This document shows, one piece after another, positions 1-9,771 of a stretch of 64,000 bases of DNA. Position numbers and translations under genes: made by a program. The notes beneath the pieces are model-generated. The model saw nothing but the letters and a program-made list of their open reading frames with translations, was not told where the DNA came from and made no database searches. The stretch's first letter is position 1, and each line of letters begins with the position of its first letter. The DNA comes from an uncultured Prevotellaceae bacterium (GTDB lineage: Bacteria; Bacteroidota; Bacteroidia; Bacteroidales; Bacteroidaceae), in the NCBI GenBank assembly GCA_902762325.1, contig CACWNV010000006.1:1-64000 (forward strand), given 5' to 3'.

Positions 1-37
1 AATCGGCATACCCGTTGTTTACTGCTACTTATACTTG

Positions 38-418
38 TTAGTTTTTTAACAAGGAAGTTGTTTGATACCCCAAGGCTACTGCTATAATGCCCAATACCAC
101 ACTCCCTATGGTGTAGAGCACAAATAGCATGTTATTATTTGCCTGTAGTAATGCCAAACCTTCTTTTGAGAAAGTAGAGAATGTGGTGAAACCACCACAA
201 AAACCAACCATAAGGAACAATAATAATGCAGGAGAAATGTTTTGTATACGGTTTGTCGCTCCCCATAGAATTCCTATCATCAAACAACCTGCCACATTGA
301 CTGTAAATGTTCCCCATGGGAAACCATTACATCCATGACTCATGGCAAGTGAAATAAGATATCTGCAAATACCACCGATACCACTTCCTATTCCAACTAA
401 AACAATATCTCTCATCAT
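38..418 (-). CDS. crcB: CrcB/Fluc fluoride ion channel
   Basis: A 126-residue protein with four hydrophobic segments. It carries the family hallmarks: a GG-x-x-RY motif near residue 15, FPWGT-x-x-VN near residue 34, and GFCGGFTTFSTF near residue 72. Fluc channels are small dual-topology dimers that export fluoride across the inner membrane and protect enolase and pyrophosphatase. The length is normal. It is a single gene; some Firmicutes have pairs. A Bacteroidota -7 element lies 36 bases upstream of the ATG. I looked for a crcB-type fluoride riboswitch in the leader and could not recognise one. Confidence 0.93.
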   Translation of the reverse strand: MMRDIVLVGIGSGIGGICRYLISLAMSHGCNGFPWGTFTVNVAGCLMIGILWGATNRIQNISPALLLFLMVGFCGGFTTFSTFSKEGLALLQANNNMLFVLYTIGSVVLGIIAVALGYQTTSLLKN

Positions 419-943
419 ACGCTAAATCCCGACTTGTCTGTCTATTTATGATTGCAAAAATAGAAATAAAAACACAAATCAAGCGAGTTTCTGGGGATAA
501 ATAAAGTTAAGGCATAATCTTACCCCTTAGCTGTTTGTTTAATAATACATCAAATATTTCTCGGTGTGGTGATAAAAGGACTAAAGAATGTTGACGTTTC
601 GTAGGTGTGCGATAGATCTATGCTTTTACAGCAAAGCCTATAAATAACATACTGATGTACTCATCAATCATGTGTGCCTCACCATTTTAGTGCTAAAACT
701 CCCTCATCTCGTTTCATTAGGCAGTTTGTATAGCTTTTAACAAGTAATTATCCCAGTTCGGATTTCACTCGTTCCGCAACATTAAGCACTATTGTCAGTT
801 ATTCGTCCGTGAACACTTGAAGTCCGAAGTATATTATAAAGGCCATTAACCATAGGCTCTTCAAAGATATTGCATTGAAAACACTAGACAACTCATGCAG
901 TTTTAATATCTCTTATCCCAAACTAGGATATATAATGATATTC
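419..943. other. Intergenic stretch without recognisable gene
   Basis: About 525 bases between the start of crcB (minus strand, so this is its upstream side) and the 3' end of hsdR. Apart from the crcB -7 element I see no credible coding frame, tRNA, repeat or terminator. The composition is AT-rich like the restriction locus next to it, so it may be degraded accessory DNA, but nothing in it can be identified. Confidence 0.5.
455..462 (-). promoter_or_regulatory. Putative -7 element of crcB promoter
   Basis: On the minus strand this reads TATTTTTG, fitting the Bacteroidota TAnnTTTG element, 36 bases before the crcB start codon. No good TTTG -33 box is seen at the expected spacing. Confidence 0.5.
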
Positions 944-3900
944 CTATTTTTCAGCCGCCATCCAATGAAAGGTTTCTTCCGGTTGGAGATCATACTTCAG
1001 GGTTTTCTCTTTTACATATCTGTCAATGACATGGAACCACTCTTTCTTTTCTTTATCCATTGTAGGATATTGTGTACCGAATTCCTTTTGGCATTCAGAT
1101 ACTATTTTAAGAATACTCGTTCCATTTTTAGATTTCATCATGTTATCAATTAATGCTTTCATTTTCTCATCATCCTTAACATCCCTAAGTCTCCGAACAG
1201 GTGTTATCTGGATATTAGGCTCAACATCAAAACCACCCTGTAAAATAAACTTCCTTAGTAACTCATCAATTTTCAACATCACTTTTCGCATCGGGAGAGG
1301 TGTTCCTTCCTTATTCTCAAAATAATTTTTGGCCTTTTGTAAGTCTATAGAGTCCTTAATGGGTTTCAACAACGCATTGGTTATGTCTGACTCTGAAAAC
1401 ACATTTCTCATGGCATCGCGTAGAAGTTGGGCATCCAATCCTAGTACATCGGCAAAGCGTTGAGTGCGGTTGTCTCGTGCTTGAGTTTGATACTCTACGA
1501 TATAGTCGTGGAACGACTTACCCTCTTCCAACTGTATGTCTCCATTCAAGAAGTCCGTCAAGAACACATTGGCATACGCCTGTTCTTCTTGAGAGAGTGT
1601 GGCAAACGATTTATGCAGACTATTAAGAAGCTTTTGCTGTTCTTCTGTTGGAGCATTAGCTTGCAGTGAACGCACATACTTTTTAAAGTTGGTGTTCATG
1701 TAGTCTGTGTTAATCTTGCCAGTTGCTAATTCTGATATTTGGGTGTCTATGTCATATGGAATCTCGTCACCGCCTCCACCACCACCTGTTGCCAACTCGT
1801 GATAACGTTGCAAAAGAATGTTATATGTTTCTTCATCTATCTGCACTTCTATTGAGCTACCGTCAGGCATTATGGGATTGAGATTGTCCCACGTGAATCC
1901 CTGTAGACGAGAAGCATACAAGAATTTGTTTAGATCCTGAAAATGTTTTGCGAACATTGCTTTATCTGCCTGTTCTTCTGGCAGACGATCAAAGTTCTCT
2001 ATGCCACAATCGTTAAACAGATCACGAATCTCAATGAATTTCTGATTTAATCTACATAAATTGTCTGGTAGTTTCAGCACAAAGAGATCGTAGGGCTTAT
2101 CTCCAGAATAGAGCTTGAAAGCGTCCTTCACATTGCGCCTCATAGAGTGAGGGTAACGGTAATAGCGAATGATACCATTCTGCTTATCTATTCCATTAAG
2201 TCGGTTGGTGCGTGAAAATGCTTGAATCAGATGCTCATTCCGTAGTTCTTTATCTAAATAAAGTGTATTGACCCACTTTGAATCATAACCTGTCAACATC
2301 TGCCATACTACGACAAGAATGTTCAACTGCATATCAGGTTCAAGATTCAAATATGGCTTCTTGTGAGCTAACCGCTGGGCCAGATTTTTCTTAAAACTCT
2401 TGTGCTGAGCCAATTTGTATTCTACTCCGAAGTTCTGCTTGTAATCCTTAAAGATCTCGACAAGAGCCAATTCTTTCTCTGCCTGAGTGAGTTTGCACCC
2501 ATTGCCGTCTTCATCTTCATCGCCACTAAAGTTCCCTGGGTCAAACAGACATGTTATCTTCAAGTGTGGCATTTCCTCTTTAAGCAAGTGGTAATAATCC
2601 ACCGCTTCTGCAATGCTGGATGTGGCCAGAATTGCATGGTATTTGTTACCGAGACTGTTGTACATCCACCGTCTCTTGATGTCCGAAACAACTGCACGTC
2701 GATGTTTGTCTGTGTCATAATTGATTGCACTGAACTCATCCTCTATCCCTTTGTGATAAATACCTGTATTATCTTTGTATCCAGCCATTGGCACATCGTT
2801 CATATACTTCAAATATACTTTCTTTTTCCGTTCATTAGCAAACGCCTCTGCTTCAGAAGAAACATTTGCTTTGTCGAAAGCAATGGCCTGACGTACATCA
2901 AACTCAGGATACGTTTCCACCATATAAGGGTCGAATCCAAGCACGTTGTGGTCTCGTATGCCATCGGCAATGCTGTAACGATGCAACAATTTACCGAAAA
3001 TATCTGCTGTTGTCATTCCTCCGTGGCTATTCTCATCGCGTATGGGTGTTCCTGAGAATCCAAAGAATATTGCATGGTCGAGTGTCTGCTTGATATTGAT
3101 AAGCATGTCACCGAATGTACTTCGATGACACTCGTCCACAATGATGACAATATGTTTGGAGTTAATTTTGTCAATATCTGCTTTCTTTGTATTGTCCCGA
3201 CGAATGCGGCTAAGTTTTTGGATGGAAGTAACGATAAGAATTTCACCGTCTTCTTCGGGCGACTTTAGTTTTCCAATCAGCGAATCGGTGTCCTCCGTAT
3301 CATGAATGTCAATCGTAGTATCGGTAAAATTTGCGTATTCTTCACTTGATTGTAGGCCAAGTTCTATACGGTCAACAAGAAACACTACCTTGTCTGCCAA
3401 CTGGCGTTTTGCAATGAGTTGTGCAGCCTTGAAACTTGTGAGTGTTTTACCGCTACCAGTAGTATGTTCAATGAAACCACCATAAATATCGTTTCCATCC
3501 CAATGCATTTGGTTTACAAGCTCCACCTTTTTCGCTATTCTGTCGGCAGCATAGTATTGGTATGAACGCAGCACTTTCAAAGTGTTGTCGCCTTTGTCAG
3601 CTACAGTATAATAGCCAATAAGCTGGTGTGCCATCGGTATAGAAAGAAAGGTCTCAGCGATATACTTCCAGTGTGTCTGAGGATTATTGTCAGCATCTGC
3701 CCATTTGAAGATATAGTCCTTATTGAACTTAACGCCCATGCCTGGATTGGCAAGGTAACACATGTCTTCTGGTCTCATTGCTACAAAGATTTGAACAAGT
3801 GAGAAAAGCCCCTTGCTATAGATGCCTAAGTCGCTGTATGTTTGCAATTGTTCTACTGCAGTATGTAGATTAACCTTCGAACTTTTCAATTCAACATGAA

Positions 3901-4366
3901 TGACAGGTAGGCCATTAATAAGTAGCATTACATCGCCCCTTCTGTCTCGCATAATGGGGTCTGCTGTAGGGAACTTCGGTTGACGGGCTATCTGATATTT
4001 TGATCTTCCTTTTGCTATTTCGTTCCGGTCGAAGATGTAAAGTGTGACAGTCTTACCGAACATTTCTTTATGCTCAGGGTTGTCACGCACAATCATCAAC
4101 TCCCCATTCGTAATCAACTCGTTTTTCTGTAATGGAGTGGTGGCGTTATTAATTTGCTCTATGAGTTGCTCTATCTCACCTTTGGTCAGCGGATAGTCAC
4201 TCAAACGTTCTGGCTTGCGGTTGTTGTTATATACTATATTTGCCCAGTTCTTTATCAAATCCTCTTCCGATGGATTTATAAAGACATCATCCACCCAACC
4301 TTTCTCTTTTACGAGGAGGTTAACCAAGTCTCTTTCAAATGGCAGTTCATGTTCGTATTCGTACAT
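944..4366 (-). CDS. hsdR: Type I restriction enzyme R subunit (HsdR)
   Basis: The motor and nuclease subunit of a type I restriction-modification complex, about 1140 residues, full length for the family. In this numbering the order is: a PD-(D/E)xK nuclease domain (D145 ... E159-L-K161), a Walker A TTGSGKT near 302-308, a DECH box near 411-414, a GFSGTP motif III just after, and a QAFSRTNR motif VI in the second RecA lobe. A run of six glycines (codons built on a GGT/GGC-like repeat) precedes the C-terminal helical region that docks on the methylase. The open frame reaches back to 4405, but that would overlap the upstream gene by 32 bases; the ATG at 4366, 7 bases after the upstream stop, matches the usual N-terminus (YEYEHELPFE) better. 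It is the last gene of the defence operon and AT-richer than the core genes. Confidence 0.93.
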   Translation of the reverse strand: MYEYEHELPFERDLVNLLVKEKGWVDDVFINPSEEDLIKNWANIVYNNNRKPERLSDYPLTKGEIEQLIEQINNATTPLQKNELITNGELMIVRDNPEHKEMFGKTVTLYIFDRNEIAKGRSKYQIARQPKFPTADPIMRDRRGDVMLLINGLPVIHVELKSSKVNLHTAVEQLQTYSDLGIYSKGLFSLVQIFVAMRPEDMCYLANPGMGVKFNKDYIFKWADADNNPQTHWKYIAETFLSIPMAHQLIGYYTVADKGDNTLKVLRSYQYYAADRIAKKVELVNQMHWDGNDIYGGFIEHTTGSGKTLTSFKAAQLIAKRQLADKVVFLVDRIELGLQSSEEYANFTDTTIDIHDTEDTDSLIGKLKSPEEDGEILIVTSIQKLSRIRRDNTKKADIDKINSKHIVIIVDECHRSTFGDMLINIKQTLDHAIFFGFSGTPIRDENSHGGMTTADIFGKLLHRYSIADGIRDHNVLGFDPYMVETYPEFDVRQAIAFDKANVSSEAEAFANERKKKVYLKYMNDVPMAGYKDNTGIYHKGIEDEFSAINYDTDKHRRAVVSDIKRRWMYNSLGNKYHAILATSSIAEAVDYYHLLKEEMPHLKITCLFDPGNFSGDEDEDGNGCKLTQAEKELALVEIFKDYKQNFGVEYKLAQHKSFKKNLAQRLAHKKPYLNLEPDMQLNILVVVWQMLTGYDSKWVNTLYLDKELRNEHLIQAFSRTNRLNGIDKQNGIIRYYRYPHSMRRNVKDAFKLYSGDKPYDLFVLKLPDNLCRLNQKFIEIRDLFNDCGIENFDRLPEEQADKAMFAKHFQDLNKFLYASRLQGFTWDNLNPIMPDGSSIEVQIDEETYNILLQRYHELATGGGGGGDEIPYDIDTQISELATGKINTDYMNTNFKKYVRSLQANAPTEEQQKLLNSLHKSFATLSQEEQAYANVFLTDFLNGDIQLEEGKSFHDYIVEYQTQARDNRTQRFADVLGLDAQLLRDAMRNVFSESDITNALLKPIKDSIDLQKAKNYFENKEGTPLPMRKVMLKIDELLRKFILQGGFDVEPNIQITPVRRLRDVKDDEKMKALIDNMMKSKNGTSILKIVSECQKEFGTQYPTMDKEKKEWFHVIDRYVKEKTLKYDLQPEETFHWMAAEK

Positions 4367-4373
4367 AGCAGAA

Positions 4374-7300
4374 TTAGTTTTGAACGTTGACAAACATTTT
4401 TTCAAGGAATGATTTCTTCAGCGAGCGCAACTTGTTGAGTTTTTGCTCCTGTGCAGTAATAAGAGTATCGAGACGGGAGAAGAAGTTGGCAATGTAAATT
4501 TGTTCTTTTTTGTCAAGAGGGTACCTGACGACAATGCCCTTTAACTGATTATATTTAAGGTTCCACGTGTCGGATGTTAGACCTTGCGAATTGAGTTCAA
4601 AAATATGAATCATTTGTTTGGTCTTAAAGAGGCAAGCAAAAAAACGAGAGTCTATATTTTCTCGCGGAGTTATAACAGTATATGCAGGGCTTAGTATACC
4701 ATCATAGGGAGAATAACCACTTGCACCTTGCCACATTCGCATCGAATTATATGCAATATCTCCTTCTCTCACAACCTTATAATTAGAAGTATCACCGATG
4801 TGAACTGTTCTATCAAGTTCTTTTGCTTTTCTTACTCCAGAATTGATGGTAACAGAAATCATCTCTCCTTTTCCTGAACGTTCTTTTCTCTCAGAAAAAC
4901 ACTCACCAATACTATTTTCTGTCCAATCTCCCATAAAACCTTTAAACCTTACCTGCGGAATCGTTTCACCTTCCTTAGGGAACATCTTCTCAAGCAAAGC
5001 ATCTTTCATGATGTCTGGCACTCCTGTTGAAAGTGTATTTTTTAATTCAATACATGCTTGCATATCAAATTCCGGCCCAGTCAGTTCATCGAGCATAGCT
5101 GATAATTCGCGGCTTGCGTCAACTATATTATGTTCTACTTCCATCAGACCTGTCTCGTATTTGACTGCAAGTTTTGTCACTTTGGCTGTAAGGTCATCAA
5201 TAATAGTCTGAGGGATATAAAGCAGCTTCTCATGAAGCGGGCGTACCCATTTCTCATGCAACAGCATTAGAACCTGTTCATCAGTAAGATTCTCGATGGT
5301 GGTCTTTGTTTGCTCGTGTAAGTCTTTCTCTCTGGCAGATATTTCTTTCTTCAGATTCTTTACCTGCTCTGTTTTTGATACAACCTGAATCAATACCCAT
5401 TCAATACTATTTTCTGGGAATTGATATCCAAAGCGAATATCATTCATTCGTTGCTGAATGTTCTTTTTGGAATAGGAACCATCTTTCGATGGTTCTATAG
5501 CCGTCCAATCTGTTGCGGAATTGGCAGCAATAAATGCCAACTTCTCTTGTTTCTTGGCTTTTCTATCTATCAGAACAATATATTGATTCAGGATATTAAG
5601 CTCTTCTGATTCGATAGCATTGAGTGCTTCGCAGAGACCTTCATCCACTTTACTCATATCAAACTCCGTGTTGTCATCATTAAGATAAGTTTCTTTATCC
5701 TCTTCGGACATTTCCTGTATCAAATCGGCAAAAGAAGCAATGGTACAATCCAACTCTTCTCTTTTCTGCAGTAAAGTGTCGTATTCGTCTTTCAGAAGAA
5801 TTTTCTGTACGAGTTCGAATGGGAATATATGGCCTTTCCAGCCTTTCTGAATCTCTTTGTCTTCTTCCTCCTCTTTGTTAGACTTCTTAATCACCATGTT
5901 AGGGTCAACAAGTCTGGCTGCTTGAAATCCTTCAGTTTGCAGCATTTCGAGGTCAGTATATATACCCGTCCATTGGTTGTCAAGAAGCTGATAGGCATTA
6001 TATCTATCAACGAGTGGACAACCATTAAAACGGTTATATAAATCCTCTGCAAGAATACTTTCTTCTTGGTGAATATCCAAATCAAGCATCTTGTCAATAA
6101 TGCGGCTGTCGAGATATTCAGGCAACGATTTAAGATTCTCTTGTATCGAGGTTTCCCATTTTGAGACATCAGTATTCTCCCGTATGCTTCTGTTCATGTT
6201 CTTTGTAGTGAGATAAGAACATGGTGTGCCATTCTTAGGGGTAAACAAGTCCGTACGAAGTGAAGGGAAAATTTGCCAGTATTTGTTCAACATGTCAATC
6301 TCATGATTGGGTATACCGCCATACATGGTTCCGTAGGCATCCCATGTTTCAAGAGCATCGGAAGAATCTATATAACGTGGGAAGTTGAGGTTGTAATCGT
6401 TATCTTCACGAATGGTCTTGCGGCTTACCAAACATGAGAATTTCGGTGTTACAGTACGATTGATGACTGTGTCGGCTATGCGGCGAATGTCAGAGGCAGT
6501 AAGCTTGTTTTTCTTTCCATCTTTCACAGACAATCTAGAAGCATCAACAAAAAGCACATCAGTAGTAGGGCGATTGCGCTTTAGCACCATGATAAGGGTT
6601 GCTATACCCGTTCCGAAGAAGATATCTGCGGGTAAGCCAATTATGGCATCAATATTGTTATTGTCTATCAGATTCTTGCGGATATTATAGTCATCGCCCG
6701 GACGGAACAATACACCATGAGGAAGAACAATGGTTACTATACCATTATCTTCTATATGACACAAATCGTGCAAAAGGAAAGCATAATCGGCTTTGCCACG
6801 AGGAGCCAAGCCGTATTCCTTAAATCGGGGGTCTTCTTTTTTACCTTTAGGATTCCAGCTCTGCGAATAAGGAGGATTACTAACTACGGCATCAACAGTC
6901 TGTTTTGAATAGGTTCCTTCGATAATCTTTCCTTCTTCATTTTCATTGAAAAAAGGCCAGTCATCTTCCAATGTGTCACCACAACGAACTATGATATTGT
7001 CTGCATCGATACCACGCATAACAAGATTCATTCGTGTCAGATTGTACGTATTCTTTTTCAATTCCTGGGCATAATACGTTACCTGGGATTTGTCTTTCTT
7101 GTATTTGGCGACTGCTTTGCCGATGTTAATCAGCAACGAACCAGAACCGCTTGTAGGGTCGTAAATGGAGATTCTCTCTCGATTTTTAAGGTGGTCGGCA
7201 ACAATCTCTGCCATAAGTGTAGCTACCTCGTGAGGGGTATAGAACTCACCGGCTTTCTTTCCTGCATTGGCTGCAAAGTTCTCAATCAGATACTCATAAA

Positions 7301-7814
7301 TGAAGCCCAATACGTCATAGTCTTGACTGCCATCAGTGGGTATATCCTTAATGAGTCGAATTAATTTTATAATAGCTTTGGTACGGTCAGCAGGAGTACC
7401 ACCTAGGTTGGTGATCCCCTCAGCAAGAGTCTTGAAAATTTCTTTAAAAACTCGCCGTTTGTTAGGCTCGGAACTGATGTGAGTGGTAAACGCATTTAAT
7501 GCATCAGTCACATTTGAGACACTGAAATCCACACCTATACTAAGCCATGTGGAGAACAGATTGTCATAGGAGATAAAGTAGCCAAGGTTGTCCTGACAAT
7601 ATCGCACAGTCTCCTTATCCTGGTCGTTGAGGTCGTTCTTGATGTCCTCATCCGACCAATACGCTTTCTCCTTCAGGTGTCGGACCTCATTATCTGAAAG
7701 AAATTTATAGAAGATAAAGCCCAGAATATAATCCTTATACTCATTGGCCTCAATCTTCGACCGCATCTTGTTGGCTGATGCCCATATCTTTGCTGCAAGT
7801 TGCTGCTTGTTCAT
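4374..7814 (-). CDS. Fused HsdM-HsdS type I DNA methyltransferase/specificity protein
   Basis: One 1146-residue frame combines two subunits. Residues about 1-520 are an N6-adenine methylase: the AGEFYTPHEV segment at 188-197, the SAM-binding DPTSGSGSLL at 219-228 and the catalytic NPPY at 313-316. A long, partly helical section follows. Residues about 944-1146 look like half of an HsdS subunit: the conserved MFPKEGETIPQVRF linker that normally sits between the two halves of HsdS, one target-recognition domain (about 955-1115), and a C-terminal helix ending in KSFLEKMF, which echoes the start of the linker. A normal HsdS has two recognition domains, so the active complex would be expected to pair two fusion proteins and read a symmetrical bipartite site (inference). 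Its ATG overlaps the stop of the upstream gene in an ATGA arrangement. Confidence 0.88.
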   Translation of the reverse strand: MNKQQLAAKIWASANKMRSKIEANEYKDYILGFIFYKFLSDNEVRHLKEKAYWSDEDIKNDLNDQDKETVRYCQDNLGYFISYDNLFSTWLSIGVDFSVSNVTDALNAFTTHISSEPNKRRVFKEIFKTLAEGITNLGGTPADRTKAIIKLIRLIKDIPTDGSQDYDVLGFIYEYLIENFAANAGKKAGEFYTPHEVATLMAEIVADHLKNRERISIYDPTSGSGSLLINIGKAVAKYKKDKSQVTYYAQELKKNTYNLTRMNLVMRGIDADNIIVRCGDTLEDDWPFFNENEEGKIIEGTYSKQTVDAVVSNPPYSQSWNPKGKKEDPRFKEYGLAPRGKADYAFLLHDLCHIEDNGIVTIVLPHGVLFRPGDDYNIRKNLIDNNNIDAIIGLPADIFFGTGIATLIMVLKRNRPTTDVLFVDASRLSVKDGKKNKLTASDIRRIADTVINRTVTPKFSCLVSRKTIREDNDYNLNFPRYIDSSDALETWDAYGTMYGGIPNHEIDMLNKYWQIFPSLRTDLFTPKNGTPCSYLTTKNMNRSIRENTDVSKWETSIQENLKSLPEYLDSRIIDKMLDLDIHQEESILAEDLYNRFNGCPLVDRYNAYQLLDNQWTGIYTDLEMLQTEGFQAARLVDPNMVIKKSNKEEEEDKEIQKGWKGHIFPFELVQKILLKDEYDTLLQKREELDCTIASFADLIQEMSEEDKETYLNDDNTEFDMSKVDEGLCEALNAIESEELNILNQYIVLIDRKAKKQEKLAFIAANSATDWTAIEPSKDGSYSKKNIQQRMNDIRFGYQFPENSIEWVLIQVVSKTEQVKNLKKEISAREKDLHEQTKTTIENLTDEQVLMLLHEKWVRPLHEKLLYIPQTIIDDLTAKVTKLAVKYETGLMEVEHNIVDASRELSAMLDELTGPEFDMQACIELKNTLSTGVPDIMKDALLEKMFPKEGETIPQVRFKGFMGDWTENSIGECFSERKERSGKGEMISVTINSGVRKAKELDRTVHIGDTSNYKVVREGDIAYNSMRMWQGASGYSPYDGILSPAYTVITPRENIDSRFFACLFKTKQMIHIFELNSQGLTSDTWNLKYNQLKGIVVRYPLDKKEQIYIANFFSRLDTLITAQEQKLNKLRSLKKSFLEKMFVNVQN

Positions 7815-9757
7815 ATTCGTTTTTGTTTATGAAGCTTTTCATATTCTTTTTCTAACCGATTCTTTAAATTCTTTCGGCAAAAATAGTTTTTTATTTTAGT
7901 CTTATCAAAAAACAATGGTCCAAAGGTAGAAGCTGCAATCGAAATAACTGCGATGATTGAAGACCAATGTGTGGGGAGAACATTTTTATATAATTCGTTT
8001 ATGCACAATAATACTATAATTATTATTGCAAGTACAATATTCCAAATTGTATCCCTTTTAATCTTTGATAATTGCCGATTAACATATTCCTGTTTGGCTC
8101 TTTCGTGATTTGATTTCTCAATCTCTATTAATCGATTATTAAGATCTTGTATTTGAGAATCCTTCACCTCTATCTTTTTGTTTAAATCTTCAATTTTTGC
8201 ATCTGCGTCTTGTTTTAACTTTTGTTGATTCTGTTCTACTTCAATTGTATATTCCTTTAACTTATCAGCAAACTGTTCATCAGTCATATTGTCTGAAAGC
8301 AACGTTTCATCTACCTGTTCTTGTGTCAAATGACCTTCTGCCATTCTAATGCAAAGGTTAAAAGTGTCTTTTTCTGAAATAAGTCCATAAGACATAGCAT
8401 CATCAACACGTCTTTTAATAATCTTCAAGGTATCACGTGTTGGCATTTTTGAGCGTCGATACTTTGTAACATAGGAAGCTAACCCTCCTTTTGTGATATC
8501 GCTAATTTTAATCTTTTGTCCTTGAGCAGGACTGGATAGCCATAACAAAACAAGCAATTCATTAGCACTAATCATATACCGCTCATGAATCTTGCGACCA
8601 TAATTAAAGTCGTATGGAGAGAAAGAGTTATGCAAAAACCAACATTTTGCATCTACAAATTCCCGTATATTCTGACCACGTTTAGATTCTACATAAAATT
8701 TTGCAACAGTATCATTCAATGCACTTTCTGCATTCTTCCGTTTTTCAAATAGTTCCTTGTAATCTGGAGATCTTTTTGCTTTTTCTAAAATTTCCTTGAT
8801 TTGTGCATCATATATAATAACTATTCCTCTTTCCTCAATTAGTCTAAGCAAATTATCCTTAATTCTTTCCAATCCTGTTTTATCTATATTTTTACGAATA
8901 CATGCATTAAATACATCTGCACACCGCACAGAACCAATAAAATCTTTACTTGCAAATTCGTTTATTCGGTTACTTAATAAAATACGAATCTGGTTTACGG
9001 TACTGTTTAGCATTGTAAACCGATAGCCCAATTGCTGGCACAAAGTAAACAGTTGATTACATGTATGATAAGCATCCTCTGTATTCAAATCAATTAGACT
9101 AATAAAAAAATTAGTATCTAAAAGAAGTTCAGCATCAGTTACTTTCTTTGTGATATTTTGTTCTAAATAAGCCGCAATAATGCTGCCTAAATATATGTTA
9201 CTCATAATCTTAAAGATTGAGTCATTATTCATCCTTTCGTGGACATACTTTGGAACAAAATAATCGACATCCAATAAATCTGAACGTTTTTCAGTAAATA
9301 GATCGATTTGTTGAGCAAGTATAAACTTCTTCAATTCATCAAAATCATATTTATATCCATTCTCAGAACAATAAGATATATAATCACATTCAAGAATTGA
9401 CAGGTTTTCCTTTTCCTGTTCAATAACCTCGTCAATGCTATCAAATACATAACTCTTGATAATAAAAGACCCATCTTGATATAGCGCAAAAATATTCTCA
9501 TCATCGATATCATTACTAACAGATTCCATAATTTTCGCTAAAATCGGCAATGGAATTTCAATATCAAATATATCACTTATTTTATGACCTATCTCACTTA
9601 AAGAACGTCCTTTATATTCTGTCAGCCCTTTTTCTGTAGCATATTCCGACAAAGCCTTTTTTACAAGTGGTATATACAACTCTGTTATTGCAGCCTTTGA
9701 AGAAGAAGTCTCTTTCAAATATCCTAAAAGCGCGTATGTAGTTAATAAATTGTCCAT
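7811..9757 (-). CDS. PIN-like domain, coiled-coil, membrane-anchored protein of the restriction operon
   Basis: A 648-residue protein that I do not recognise as a named family. Residues 1-205 are helical and acidic. At 211-216 there is LLLDTN, the first strand and first aspartate (D214) of a PIN-type nuclease; candidate further acidic residues are D349 (ALNDTVAKF) and D369 (FVDAKCW), but I cannot place all four active-site residues with certainty. Residues about 495-570 form a heptad-rich coiled coil, followed by two transmembrane segments (about 572-588 and 598-616) and a short basic tail. Its stop overlaps the start of the HsdM-S fusion by 4 bases, so the two are translationally coupled. 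The position suggests an accessory effector or regulator of the restriction system, for example a membrane-tethered RNase. That role is inference. Confidence 0.7.
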   Translation of the reverse strand: MDNLLTTYALLGYLKETSSSKAAITELYIPLVKKALSEYATEKGLTEYKGRSLSEIGHKISDIFDIEIPLPILAKIMESVSNDIDDENIFALYQDGSFIIKSYVFDSIDEVIEQEKENLSILECDYISYCSENGYKYDFDELKKFILAQQIDLFTEKRSDLLDVDYFVPKYVHERMNNDSIFKIMSNIYLGSIIAAYLEQNITKKVTDAELLLDTNFFISLIDLNTEDAYHTCNQLFTLCQQLGYRFTMLNSTVNQIRILLSNRINEFASKDFIGSVRCADVFNACIRKNIDKTGLERIKDNLLRLIEERGIVIIYDAQIKEILEKAKRSPDYKELFEKRKNAESALNDTVAKFYVESKRGQNIREFVDAKCWFLHNSFSPYDFNYGRKIHERYMISANELLVLLWLSSPAQGQKIKISDITKGGLASYVTKYRRSKMPTRDTLKIIKRRVDDAMSYGLISEKDTFNLCIRMAEGHLTQEQVDETLLSDNMTDEQFADKLKEYTIEVEQNQQKLKQDADAKIEDLNKKIEVKDSQIQDLNNRLIEIEKSNHERAKQEYVNRQLSKIKRDTIWNIVLAIIIIVLLCINELYKNVLPTHWSSIIAVISIAASTFGPLFFDKTKIKNYFCRKNLKNRLEKEYEKLHKQKRI

Positions 9758-9771
9758 AAAATAAAAATCAA

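Noticed and set aside
419..560. Possible fluoride riboswitch before crcB
   Set aside because: I could not find the conserved crcB-motif blocks on the minus strand; the leader before crcB is also only about 30 bases after the predicted -7 box.
1740..1800. Simple repeat encoding six glycines in hsdR as a phase-variation tract
   Set aside because: The repeat is in triplets, so slippage would not change the frame.
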